Source of the DNA: Noviherbaspirillum humi
GTDB taxonomy: Bacteria > Pseudomonadota > Gammaproteobacteria > Burkholderiales > Burkholderiaceae_D
DNA: 64,000 bases
Assembly: GCF_900188095.1 (NCBI RefSeq)
Contig: NZ_FZOT01000003.1
Location: 1 to 64,000, forward strand
Direction: 5' to 3'
A program made the position numbers and the translations under genes. Under the pieces are notes generated by a model that was not told the DNA's origin, did not search any database, and saw only the letters and a program-made list of their open reading frames with translations. Below, one piece after another: positions 7,620 to 17,500 of the stretch (within the stretch, counting starts at the first letter, position 1; the number at the start of each line of letters is the position of its first letter).

Positions 7620-7997
7620 ATGGCAAGCTCCGCGTTCGACGTAACCGTGGTCTACATGGGCAAATCCCTCACCGTCCATGTGGCCGACAGCTGGACTTAC
7701 CGTACGGCCGATCTGTTCGGCATTCTCCTGGACGAGCTGGAACAGGCCAGCCTGCGCCAATCCGACTTTCCCGAATTCCTCGGCAACCTCGAAGCCGGCG
7801 ACCTGATCGAAACGGCGGCGCGATTCTCGACCCGGGCGCAGGAGTTCGGCAGGTGGTTCAAGTGGCAGATGTCGCAGCAGGTCTACGATGCGACCTACGC
7901 CCGCGGCAAGGAAGATCATCACGCCGAGCGCGCCGAGCGCGAGTATGCGTCGCTGCTCTCGCGGCTGGACGTCAGGACGACCAAGACCAGGCCCTGA
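7620..7997 (+). CDS. Hypothetical protein (125 aa)
   Basis: A 125-aa soluble, acidic protein starting MASSAFDVTVVYMGKSLTVH, helical in its second half (DLFGILLDELEQASLRQSDF, then a charged C-terminus). There is no signal peptide and no motif I recognise. A TTG two codons upstream is an alternative start. Codon composition fits the genome and no competing frame is as good. Function unknown. Confidence 0.65.
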   Translation: MASSAFDVTVVYMGKSLTVHVADSWTYRTADLFGILLDELEQASLRQSDFPEFLGNLEAGDLIETAARFSTRAQEFGRWFKWQMSQQVYDATYARGKEDHHAERAEREYASLLSRLDVRTTKTRP

Positions 7998-8211
7998 GTC
8001 TTTTTCGATGGTGTTTGCCGCCTGGGAGGCGAGGACCGACGAGCCGCCGTCGCAGTGATGGCGAAGGGAAAACGCACCGTCTTCTGCAGGAAAGGTTTTG
8101 GATAACTCCAACCGCGCTTACGGAAACAAGGGATGGGTCATTTCACGTTAATGAGAGAGTAATCTCGACGGCTTCGGGCAGCGCGGATGCCCGGCTGGAA
8201 AACCCGATGGC

Positions 8212-8628
8212 CTATGGACGCCCGAGCAGCCGCATCCACCTTGCCGGAAGGGCCGCGCGTGCGAAAGCCGGCACGGCCTGGCCGGCGACTCGCCGCGTCA
8301 GCATGGCGATCCGAGGACGGCGGGCAGCAAGCCAGTTCCCGAAGCAAGGCAGCGCAAGGACTTGCACATCCTCGCAGGTGAACTTAAGCGAGACGCCATC
8401 CCAATGCAGTTGCGAACGGCTCTTGCGAGCGCCCGAGGGCTGATGGCTTTCCATCCCCGACCATGCCGCTTCATAGTCGCGCCGCAAATCTTCGAAGCAG
8501 GCATGCCAGTCGGCCAAGGTGGATTTCCGGCCCAGTGAATCGGCTTGCAGGAAACGGGAGGGGGCCGGCTGCATGGGTTCCACGGTCGGCTCGGCTTGCG
8601 GAGCGGCTGACATCGACCTATTCATCAT
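8212..8628 (-). CDS. Hypothetical protein (about 138 aa)
   Basis: A 138-aa frame beginning MMNRSMSAAPQAEPTVEPMQ. It has a disordered Pro/Ala-rich N-terminus, then a folded-looking middle (STLADWHACFEDLRRDYEAA, later HWDGVSLKFTCEDVQVLALP) and a basic C-terminus. GAGG precedes two consecutive ATGs (8626-8628 and 8623-8625); the second is better spaced. No family is recognised. It is divergent from the chemoreceptor gene. Confidence 0.55.
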   Translation of the reverse strand: MMNRSMSAAPQAEPTVEPMQPAPSRFLQADSLGRKSTLADWHACFEDLRRDYEAAWSGMESHQPSGARKSRSQLHWDGVSLKFTCEDVQVLALPCFGNWLAARRPRIAMLTRRVAGQAVPAFARAALPARWMRLLGRP

Positions 8629-8901
8629 ATTTCCTCAATCACACGACAAGCCGAGCCTAGCGGCGCCGGTTTGCCTCGGCGAGCAGGGTTACATTTTGTA
8701 GCTGGTGGATCCGAAAGCCCAGTCTGCCGCGCTTGCCGATGCTGCTCCCGCCCTCGGCGTGCCGCCGCCCTGTTCAAGGTCGAGGCGGCTTTCCAACCCA
8801 TGGACTTTTCACGCGCGATGCTTTCCACGAGCCTGCTGACTGTGGTATTTTCCTCACGGAAACATACTTAAAGGCAACAACGTCTACCCGCGGAGACATC
8901 G

Positions 8902-10506
8902 GTGTTCAACAACATATCCATAAAAACCAAGCTCATCTTCATCCTCGCTTCCCTTTCCACCGTGTCGCTCCTCGTCGGCGCCTTCGGCCTGTACAGCCTG
9001 AATGGCACCAACCGGTCGGTGCAGAACGTCTATCAGGACCGTCTGGTCACGCTGGGAGAACTGAACAAGATTGCCTTGCTGATGCAGGCCAACCAAATCC
9101 TCCTCGCCAAGGCGGTCACCGGCGATGCCTCCGGGGTGGAAGCTGCGGTTGCCGATATCAACAAGCGCAACGCGGAAATCGACGCCATCTGGAAAGCCTA
9201 CTCTGCCCGCACGCTGAGCGAAGAGGAAAAGCAGCTGGCCACTGCAGCGGCGGAGACCCGAGTCAAGTTCTTCAATCTCGGCTTGATGCGCGCGCTGCGC
9301 GAACTGAAGGAAGGCGACCCGCTGACATCGGCCGAACTGTTCCGCGGCCCGGTGATGAAACTCTTCGATGCCGCCCGCAAGGACAGCGATGCCCTGCTGC
9401 AGCTGCAGCTCGACCTCGGCAAGCGCGAGTACGAGCAGTCCCAGTCAAGATACGAAACCGCGCGGGTGGCCTTCATCGCGCTGCTCGGCATCGGCCTGGC
9501 CCTCGGCGTGGCGGTCGGCGTTTCGCTGATCACCGGCATCAGCCGTTCCCTCAACCAGGCGGTGCAGTTCGCGGAACGCGTCGCTGCCGGCGACTTGAGC
9601 CACCGGGTGGAGGTGCGATCCCGCGACGAAGCCGGCCAACTGCTGCTGGCCATGACCCGCATGAACGACGAACTGGCGAAAGTCGTTGGTGAAGTGCGGG
9701 AAGGAACCGATACCATCGCCACCGCCTCCAGCGAAATTTCCAACGGCAATCAGGATCTGTCTTCGCGCACCGAGCAGCAGGCCAGCTCGCTGCAGCAGAC
9801 CGCATCCTCGATGGAGGAACTGGCCTCCACCATCCGCCAGAACACCGACAACGCGCGCCAGGCGAACCAGCTGGCCGTTTCCGCTTCCGACATGGCAGGC
9901 CAGGGCGGCGCCGTGGTGTCGGAAGTGGTGCAGACCATGGGCTCCATCAAGGAAAGCTCGCGCCGCATCGTCGACATCATCGGCGTGATCGACGGCATCG
10001 CCTTCCAGACCAACATCCTGGCGCTGAATGCGGCGGTGGAAGCGGCCCGCGCCGGCGAGCAGGGCCGCGGCTTCGCCGTGGTGGCGGCGGAAGTGCGCAG
10101 CCTGGCCCAGCGCAGCGCTGCGGCAGCCAAGGAAATCAAGGAACTGATCAACGATTCCGTGGCCCGCGTCGATACCGGCGCCCAGCTGGTCGGCAAGGCT
10201 GGCAGCACCATGGACGATGTGGTCAACAGCGTCAGGCGGGTGGCCGACATCATGGCCGAGCTGCTCGCCGCCAGCCAGGAGCAAAGCAACGGCATCGAGC
10301 AGGTGAATCAGGCGATCTCGCAGATGGACCAGGTGACGCAGCAGAACGCGGCGCTGGTGGAAGAGGCGGCGGCCGCCTCCGAGGCGATGCGCTCCGAGGC
10401 CGCGCGCCTGGCGGCGACCGTCGGCACGTTCCGGCTCAATGCCGAAATTGTCCCCGGCAGCATGCTGCCTGCGCCCGGCATGAAGGCGATCGCGCACCTG
10501 GGATGA
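8902..10506 (+). CDS. Methyl-accepting chemotaxis protein
   Basis: A 534-aa chemoreceptor. TM1 is near residues 10-30 ([20 protein letters not shown]). A four-helix-bundle-type periplasmic sensor spans about 31-185, and TM2 lies near 190-212. A HAMP domain follows ([20 protein letters not shown]), then a long cytoplasmic coiled coil. The conserved hairpin tip is near 370-400 ([20 protein letters not shown]). There is no C-terminal CheR-binding pentapeptide (it ends AIAHLG). The start is GTG 8902 with GGAG 8 nt upstream. cheV follows 51 nt downstream in the same direction. The stimulus is unknown. Confidence 0.95.
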   Translation: MFNNISIKTKLIFILASLSTVSLLVGAFGLYSLNGTNRSVQNVYQDRLVTLGELNKIALLMQANQILLAKAVTGDASGVEAAVADINKRNAEIDAIWKAYSARTLSEEEKQLATAAAETRVKFFNLGLMRALRELKEGDPLTSAELFRGPVMKLFDAARKDSDALLQLQLDLGKREYEQSQSRYETARVAFIALLGIGLALGVAVGVSLITGISRSLNQAVQFAERVAAGDLSHRVEVRSRDEAGQLLLAMTRMNDELAKVVGEVREGTDTIATASSEISNGNQDLSSRTEQQASSLQQTASSMEELASTIRQNTDNARQANQLAVSASDMAGQGGAVVSEVVQTMGSIKESSRRIVDIIGVIDGIAFQTNILALNAAVEAARAGEQGRGFAVVAAEVRSLAQRSAAAAKEIKELINDSVARVDTGAQLVGKAGSTMDDVVNSVRRVADIMAELLAASQEQSNGIEQVNQAISQMDQVTQQNAALVEEAAAASEAMRSEAARLAATVGTFRLNAEIVPGSMLPAPGMKAIAHLG

Positions 10507-10557
10507 CGGCGGCCGCCCGCTGACGGCCCCGACGATAACGATATCGAGGAGACAACC

Positions 10558-11523
10558 ATGGATGCGATCCAGAGCGATCTCGAGGCGCGCACCTCGCTGA
10601 CCGCGAACAACAAATTCGAACTCATGCTGTTCCGCCTGGGGAAGGGCGGCGGCGAGCGAAGCGAGCTGTACGGCATCAACGTTTTCAAGGTGCGCGAGCT
10701 GATGGAAATGCCGGCGATCACCACGATTGCCGATGCCTCGCCTTATCTGCTCGGCATGGTGAACATTCGCGGCCAGATCATCCCGGTGCTCGATCTGCCG
10801 GCGCTGGCGGGATGCCGGCTGGAGCAGCCGCCGAAGATACTGATGGTGACCGAGTTCGCCCGCACCGTCCAGGCCTTCGCCGTGGAAGAGGTGGATGACA
10901 TCGTCAGGCTCGACTGGTCGCAGGTGAAGCCGGCCGAATCCTGCGTCGCCGGCGAGGGCACCATCACCAGCATCGCCCATCTCGATGTCGACGTGCGCGG
11001 CAGCAGCCTGGTGCAGGTGCTGGATGTGGAGCAGATCCTGCATCGGGTCTTTCCGCCCCGGGAAGCCGCGCTGGATCGATCGGAAGCGGCATCGGAAGCC
11101 GGCGCCCGGCACGACATCCATGTGCTGGCCGCGGACGACTCCTCGTCCGCGCGAATGATGATCAGCCGCGCGCTCGATACCATGGGCATCGCGCACCGGA
11201 TGGCCACGTCGGGCCAGGACGCCTGGAACCAGCTGAACCGGCTCGCCGAGGAAGCGGAAGCCGAAGGCGAGCCGTTGCTCAGCCGCGTTTCCCTGGTGCT
11301 GACCGACCTTGAAATGCCGGAAATGGATGGCTTTACCCTGACCCGCAAGATCAAGGCAGACCGCCGATTCGGCAAGCTGCCGGTGATCATCCACTCCTCC
11401 CTCACCGGCGACGCCAACGAGCAGCATGTCAAGGGCGCCGGCGCCGATGCCTATGTGGCCAAGTTCAAGCTGGAAGAACTGGCGGCCGTGATCGACCGCG
11501 TGCTGCAGCGGGTGCCGGCCTGA
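10558..11523 (+). CDS. cheV: Chemotaxis coupling protein CheV
   Basis: A 321-aa fusion of a CheW-like domain (about residues 15-165, including YGINVFKVRELMEMP and VNIRGQIIPVLDLP) to a response-regulator receiver domain (about 185-315). The receiver has acidic residues LAADDSS, the phospho-acceptor Asp in VLTDLEMPEMDGF, and a C-terminal AKFKLEEL. CheV couples receptors to CheA and tunes adaptation through phosphorylation. AGGAGACAACC precedes ATG 10558. The pairing with the upstream chemoreceptor suggests that this CheV serves that receptor. Confidence 0.93.
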   Translation: MDAIQSDLEARTSLTANNKFELMLFRLGKGGGERSELYGINVFKVRELMEMPAITTIADASPYLLGMVNIRGQIIPVLDLPALAGCRLEQPPKILMVTEFARTVQAFAVEEVDDIVRLDWSQVKPAESCVAGEGTITSIAHLDVDVRGSSLVQVLDVEQILHRVFPPREAALDRSEAASEAGARHDIHVLAADDSSSARMMISRALDTMGIAHRMATSGQDAWNQLNRLAEEAEAEGEPLLSRVSLVLTDLEMPEMDGFTLTRKIKADRRFGKLPVIIHSSLTGDANEQHVKGAGADAYVAKFKLEELAAVIDRVLQRVPA

Positions 11524-11544
11524 ACGCCTGCGGGCGTGACCAGC

Positions 11545-12405
11545 TCAGACGGTGATGGAGCCGGAACCGAGCCCGAGGACACGTCCGCCGACCCGGATGG
11601 TGCCGTCGGCATCGAGAGCGAGCCGCAGCAGGCTTTTCCGGTTCACCGCTTCGCCTTGCTCCACTTCGTAGCGGGCAGGAAGCGCCACGCCTTCCCGCAG
11701 CAGCCAGGCGCCGAGATTGGCGCAGGCCGAGCCGGTGCCGGGGTCCTCGGCGATGGCACCGCTGGGCCGCACGGAGAAGAAGCGGGAGAGCAATCGGTCC
11801 GGCATGATGTGGTCCCGTGCGAACACATAAGCCACCTTTCGGCCTTGGCTGTTGCTGGGCCAGATGTCGAAGCGGCGGCTATCCGGCGCCGCCCGGCGCA
11901 CCGCTTCAACCGAACGCACCGGCACCATCAAGTGCTGGGCGCCGGTATCCATCCACAGCGGCGGTCCCAGCAGATCACTTTCCTCTAGTCCCAGCAGCGT
12001 GGCGATCTCCTCCGACGGAAGCGCCACCGTTGCCGCTTGCGGCTCCCCGACGACCGGCGGCTTGAATTGCCAGATGTCGCCTTGCGCGGCAAGGTCCACG
12101 CATCCCGCCTCGAACTCCAGCTGGAAGGCATCTCCCGTCTGCAGTCGCTCGCGCACGACATGCGCGCTGCCGAGCGCCGGGTGCCCGGCAAAGCGCACTT
12201 CCTGGGTTGGCGTGAACACCCGGACGCGGGCGGCAGCGCGAGAAGAGGGCAGCAGGAAAGTCGTTTCCGAGTAATTGAACTGGCGTGCCAGCGCCTGCAT
12301 GAGCGTTGCATCCATGCCGCGCGCATCCTCGAATACGACAAGCGGGTTGCCCCCGAAGGGTGTTTCGGCGAACACGTTCAACAGCGCAAATGTATAGGTA
12401 GGCAT
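11545..12405 (-). CDS. PhzF family isomerase/epimerase-like protein
   Basis: A 286-aa protein of the PhzF/YddE (diaminopimelate-epimerase-like) fold. The N-terminus LLNVFAETPFGGNPLVVFED is typical, as are RQFNYSETTFLLPS, VRVFTPTQEVRFAGHPALGS and the C-terminal EDPGTGSACANLGAWLL. The Glu in NYSETTF corresponds to the catalytic Glu of PhzF. No phenazine genes are nearby, so a phenazine role is unlikely. The substrate of such orphan members is generally unknown. It is convergent with cheV and divergent from the secretion operon. Confidence 0.9.
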   Translation of the reverse strand: MPTYTFALLNVFAETPFGGNPLVVFEDARGMDATLMQALARQFNYSETTFLLPSSRAAARVRVFTPTQEVRFAGHPALGSAHVVRERLQTGDAFQLEFEAGCVDLAAQGDIWQFKPPVVGEPQAATVALPSEEIATLLGLEESDLLGPPLWMDTGAQHLMVPVRSVEAVRRAAPDSRRFDIWPSNSQGRKVAYVFARDHIMPDRLLSRFFSVRPSGAIAEDPGTGSACANLGAWLLREGVALPARYEVEQGEAVNRKSLLRLALDADGTIRVGGRVLGLGSGSITV

Positions 12406-12593
12406 CAGTCAATTCCCGAATCAATTCAAAGATCATCAATGGCGGCCTGCATTGTAGTTGCTTCGATCCGATCATGCGTGGCGCGTTCGTCTATGTGCGC
12501 CGTCACAAGCAGTTTCAACTGCGCCACCCTCGAGGCGCGACGCGCGTTTGTTTGCGCGTGAAGGGAGCAAGTAGTCATCGACGCAACCCTGTC

Positions 12594-12623
12594 GTCAATT
12601 CTCCACGCGGTCCTGAATTGACA
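12594..12623 (+). promoter_or_regulatory. Perfect inverted repeat overlapping a TTGACA -35
   Basis: GTCAATTC (12594-12601) and GAATTGAC (12615-12622) are 8-bp perfect inverted arms, centred 21 bp apart. The right arm overlaps a consensus -35 TTGACA (12618-12623). A matching -10 is weak. The site lies 160 nt upstream of the fhaC-type start (73 nt upstream of the longer alternative start) and could bind a dimeric repressor. The assignment is inference. Confidence 0.4.
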
Positions 12624-12782
12624 TTGTGGCGTGATTGGAAAGTTTGGTCTTATTGATGCTGACACAAGACCCTCTTTCCATTTCGCCTTCCTCCTATGCG
12701 CCTGCGCCCATCTGCTATCGACCACCCGTCAACGGCTTGCTTGTTGCGGCAACAGAGCAAGACTGCAATCCGCACACGCGGC

Positions 12783-14504
12783 ATGCGCAGGAAGGCGCTT
12801 GCGCTGGCAGTGCTTGCCGGTTACGCCAGCCTGACCGATGCGCAGACCGTCGCACAGCCGGGGGCGCCGGCCGGCGCACGTGTGCCGGAAGCGGGCGATA
12901 TCGGGCGCGACCTCGGCCAGGACAAGGAACGATTTCCGCAACCGGCGCGCAGCGTACAACCCAGTGACGACATCGGCGAGGCGGAGCCGGGCGCGCCGAC
13001 GGTAACCGTCGCCCGCTTCGAGTTCGACGACATCAAGCTCGTCGAGCGGCAGGAACTGGAAGCACTCATGGCCCCGCTGATTGGCCGCGTGCTTACCATC
13101 CGCCAGCTGGAGCGGGCGGTACAGCGCGTCACCCGCTTCTATCGCGAGCGCGGCTGGCTGGCCGTACCCTACCTGCCGCGCCAGGAAGTCAGGGATGGCG
13201 TGATCCGGGTGGGCGTGCTCGAAGGCGTATTCGACAAGGTCGAAACGACCGGCAATGCCGCCCAGGGCGACATCGACTTCGCGCGCCACATCGTTACCTC
13301 CCGCCTCACACCGGGCAAGCCGATACGTGTGGACGACCTCGAGCGCGGCCTGCTGATCGCCAACGACCTGCCCGGCACGCTGGCCGTCGGCACGCTCGGT
13401 CCGGGCAGCGAGACCGGCACCGTCGGCCTCAAGCTCAAAATCGACCGCGGCATCCGCTATCGCGCCGATGGCGAGTTCCGCAACTTCGGCAACCGGGCCA
13501 CCGGCGTCGAGCAGCTGGTGCTGGGCGGCGAGTACTTCCCGGAGAATGCCTCCGGCGCCAGCATCGCGGCGCGATCGCTGGCCAGCGAGGGCATGCTGGC
13601 GCACAGCCTGGCGTATAACCGGTACGTCGGCCGCGACGGCTGGCGCATCGGCGCCCAGGCCGGCCACCTCAAGTACAAGTTGATCGAACCCTACGAAGCG
13701 CTCGACGCCCGCGGCGAAAGCAACACGCTGGGCGGCGCTGCCAGCTATCCGCTGCTGCGTTCCGAAACCGCCAACCTGCGCACCACCGTCTCCACGCTCT
13801 ACCGCCACTCCATCGACTATGCCCTGAACGTGCCGCTGCGGCGTCGGCGCATCGTCAACGCCACCGCCGGCATCGACGGCGACCGCGCCGACGGGCTGTG
13901 GGGCGGCGGGGTCAACTGGGGCGGCGTCTCGCTCACCGTCGGCCGGGCCAACCTGCGCGGCGTCATCCAGGACTACCTGCAGGACCAGGCCGGCCCCAAG
14001 GTGCATGGCCCCTTCGCCAAACTCAACTTCTCCCTCAACCGGCGCCAGGAACTCAAGGACGGCTTTTCGGTGGTGGCCAGCTTCAATCTCCAGCATGCAT
14101 GGCAGAACCTGGACGCGTCCGAACGTTTCGTGCTCGGCGGGCCGACCAACATACGCGCTTATCCGGTGGGCGAAGCGCCCGGCGACAGCGGCATGCTGGC
14201 CAGCGTCGAGCTGCAGCGGCGCCTCAGGGACGGCTGGCAGATGTTCGGCTTCATCGACAGCGGCCGCATCCAGGTCAACCAGAAGCCGTGGGCCGCGTCC
14301 GCTTCCGCCGCCGCGCTTCCCAACCGCTACGCGCTGCACGGCATCGGCGCAGGCGCCCGGGTCACTACCCCCGAGGGCTGGCGCGTGGAAGCCACCGCCG
14401 CCATGCCGATCGGGTCGAATCCCGGCTCGCGTTTCCGCAACCGCGAGGGCGATGGCACGGCGCATGACTTCCGCTTCTGGATCCGCATTGCAAAACCATT
14501 CTGA
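12783..14504 (+). CDS. Two-partner secretion outer-membrane transporter (FhaC/ShlB family)
   Basis: A 573-aa TpsB protein. A signal peptide (MRRKALALAVLAGYASLTDA) is followed by a linker. POTRA-type domains run from about residue 75 to 230 (VARFEFDDIKLVERQELEAL, GVLEGVFDKVETTGN). A long C-terminal 16-strand barrel contains the late LGGPTNIRAYPVGEAPGDSG segment of the family. It moves the neighbouring TpsA exoprotein across the outer membrane. I choose ATG 12783 because it gives a clean signal peptide; an in-frame ATG at 12696 would add 29 residues, and neither has a strong Shine-Dalgarno. The exoprotein starts 13 nt after the stop. Confidence 0.92.
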   Translation: MRRKALALAVLAGYASLTDAQTVAQPGAPAGARVPEAGDIGRDLGQDKERFPQPARSVQPSDDIGEAEPGAPTVTVARFEFDDIKLVERQELEALMAPLIGRVLTIRQLERAVQRVTRFYRERGWLAVPYLPRQEVRDGVIRVGVLEGVFDKVETTGNAAQGDIDFARHIVTSRLTPGKPIRVDDLERGLLIANDLPGTLAVGTLGPGSETGTVGLKLKIDRGIRYRADGEFRNFGNRATGVEQLVLGGEYFPENASGASIAARSLASEGMLAHSLAYNRYVGRDGWRIGAQAGHLKYKLIEPYEALDARGESNTLGGAASYPLLRSETANLRTTVSTLYRHSIDYALNVPLRRRRIVNATAGIDGDRADGLWGGGVNWGGVSLTVGRANLRGVIQDYLQDQAGPKVHGPFAKLNFSLNRRQELKDGFSVVASFNLQHAWQNLDASERFVLGGPTNIRAYPVGEAPGDSGMLASVELQRRLRDGWQMFGFIDSGRIQVNQKPWAASASAAALPNRYALHGIGAGARVTTPEGWRVEATAAMPIGSNPGSRFRNREGDGTAHDFRFWIRIAKPF

Positions 14505-14517
14505 GTAAGGAAACACC

Positions 14518-17500
14518 ATGAATCGCCACGCAGGACTGAACCACATCTACCGCCTGGTATGGAGCGACCGCCTGGGCGAATGGGTTGTCGCCTCGGAGAT
14601 CGCCGCCAGCCGCGGCAAGCGCAGCGGTGTGAACCGTAGCCGCCGTGCCGTGGCGGTGGTCGGGATGCTGTTCAGCCTGAATGCGACGGCTGCGCCGCCC
14701 GTGGGGCAGTTGCCGCAGGGGGCGAGCGTGGCGTCGGGATCGGTGACGACAAACACCGTCGGCAGCGCGATGACGGTGACCCAGAGCACGCCGAAAGCGG
14801 TGGTGAACTGGACCGGCTTCGACATCGGCAGCTCGGCCAGCGTGGCCTTCCAGAACAGTTCGGGCAGTGCTGCGACGATCCTCAACCGCGTCTCCGGCGC
14901 GCAAACACAGATCTACGGCGGTCTCAGCTCCGACCCGACCCAGCATGTGTTCATCGTCAATCCCGCGGGCGTGCTGTTCGGCCCGGGCAGCACTGTCAGC
15001 GTCGGCGGCCTGACTGCTTCGGCATTCGATATTACTGACGCGGACTTCAATGCCGGCACCTATCGCTTCACCCGGGGAACTTCCACCGGCATGGTCATCA
15101 ATCAGGGCAGCATCACCGCATTGAGCGGCGGCGCAGCGACGCTGATCGGCGTGACCGCCCGAAACGACACCGCCGGGGCGATTACGGCCGCTGGCGGCAA
15201 CATCGCGCTGGCGTCGGGGGACGAGGTGACGGTCGGCATCGGCGCCAACAACCGGCTGCAGGTGGCCTTGACACCGTCGACTGTGCAGTCTCTGGTGGAA
15301 AACAAGGGCCAGCTGGAAAGCAGCGGCGGGCAAATCTACCTGGGCCTGCAAGCCACCAGCGCGGCGCTGGGCAGCGTCATCAACAACACCGGCCTGATTC
15401 GCGCCAACTCGCTGTCCACGTCCGAGGGCATCATCAAGCTCGATGCGACCAATGGCAACGTCACCAATGCCGCCAGCGGCGTCATCGAATCGAATGTCGG
15501 TGAAGCAGGCGCGCTTGCGGGCAGCATCACGCTGAACGGTGCCAATGTCACCAGCGCCGGCCAGCTCACCAACAACAGCGGCAGCATCGCCATCACCGCC
15601 GGCACTGGCGCGGCATCGCTGACGAATGCCGTGAACGCCAGCGGCGCCATCACCGTCAACGCTGGCGGCACGATCACGGCTACAGGAGGGGTAACCAGCA
15701 GCGGCGGGCAGGTTTCGATGACGTCGGGGTCGACCACCACGGTGGGCACGCTGAGCGCGGGCACAGGGCTCATTCTGCGAAGCGCGAGCACCATTACGCT
15801 TAACAGCGGCGCGGCGCTGACTGCGGGGACTGGCGGGATTGATGCAAAGGTCACGTCAACCTCCGGCAGCATTACTGGCGCGGCGAGCGATGCGACGCTG
15901 ACTGCCTCGGGTGATGTGACCCTGGCAGCCGGTTCATCGAGCGGCAACATTACTGGGATACAAAGCATCACGACTACGCCAGGCAGCAATGGCAGCATCG
16001 ACCTACAGGCGCTGGGCGGCACAGTTGACGTCACCGGAAATACCAACTTTAGTCTGATGACCGACAAGAATTTGGCATTGGCATCGCGTGGTTCGCTCAA
16101 TGCCGGAGATTTGTCTGCGCCAGGCAATCTGAGCGTCACATCGACCCACAGCATCGTCAACGTAGGAGACCTGACTGGCGGGACAGGCGTTTATGTGGGC
16201 AACGACACCACAGGGGCCCAGCTGAACTCCCAGGGCATAGTCAAAAGCATCACGGCCGGTGTGTCGGGCAGCAAGAACGGCAAGGTGACCATTGTCAGCA
16301 ACAATGGCAACAACACCAACTGGTATCAACAATACCTGACGGTCAACGGCTCCATCACCACGTATAACGATGCACTGGGCACGACCGACAAGGCGATCGA
16401 CATATCAGGCAGCGGACGGCTGCAATTCATGGGGGCCAACCGCAGCATCCAGGCGCTGGGCAGCAATAGCGGCAACGTCAGCATCGCCATGGGCAAGGAG
16501 GTTTCTTTTGGCGGATACACGGACAACAACTCGAACTCTTACTCAGCAATTCAAAACTACGTAAGTCAGATCCGCTCTGCTACAGGCGATATAGAAATCA
16601 ACGCAACGGGTAGCGGTGCTGGGATTTATGGTGATGCGAGCAGCACGCAGTTGATGGCGGCCCGAGATATCTCTCTAACGGCCAATGGCAATGTCAGTAG
16701 TTTCAACAGCATGACGGCTGGGCGCGATATCAGCATTACCTCACAAAACAGCGCCATCATTAATGCTGGTAATGCCACAGCGGGCCGCGACCTGAACCTG
16801 CTGTCGCACGATTCACTGATTGCTGGGGATTTGTCTGCGCCCGGCAATCTGAGCGTCACATCAACCCACAGCATCGTCAACGTAGGAGACCTGACTGGCG
16901 GGACAGGCGTTTATGTGGGCAACGACACCACAGGAGCCCAGCTGAACTCCCAGGGCATAGTCAAAAGCATCACGGCCGGTGTGTCGGGCAGCAAGAACGG
17001 CACGGTGACTATTGTCAGCAACAATGGCAACAACACCAACTGGTATCAACAATACCTGACGGTCAACGGCTCCATCACCACGTATAACGATGCACTGGGC
17101 ACGACCGACAAGGCGATCGACATATCAGGCAGCGGACGGCTGCAATTCATGGGGGCCAACCGCAGCATCCAGGCGCTGGGCAGCAATAGCGGCAACGTCA
17201 GCATCGCCATGGGCAAGGATGTGGCCCTTGCTAGTTATGTCGACAACAATTCAACCAACATTTCTTCGGTAAACGCGGACTACGTGGGCCTGCTTCGATC
17301 GGCTACAGGCGACGTTACGGTCAATGCTCTTGGTAGTGGCGCGTCAATCAATGGCTCTCCAAGCTATACCCAATTAGCGGCGGCACGCGATGTGACAGTA
17401 ACGGCTGCAAAGGATGTTAGCGGCTTCAACAGCACCACTGCTGGCAGAGATATCAGCATCACGGCAACCGGCGGAGCCATCACCAATGGTGGTGCCTGGA

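Noticed and set aside
9445-11427. Long minus-strand frame opposite the chemoreceptor and cheV
   Set aside because: A high-GC shadow frame; composition is Arg/His/Gly-rich and it overlaps two clearly real genes.
11524-11537. ACGCC-TGCG-GGCGT hairpin between cheV and phzF as a terminator
   Set aside because: Only five base pairs and no T run on either strand; too weak to call.
12729-14546. 605-aa minus-strand frame opposite the FhaC-type gene
   Set aside because: Shadow of a strongly supported TpsB gene, with no family resemblance.
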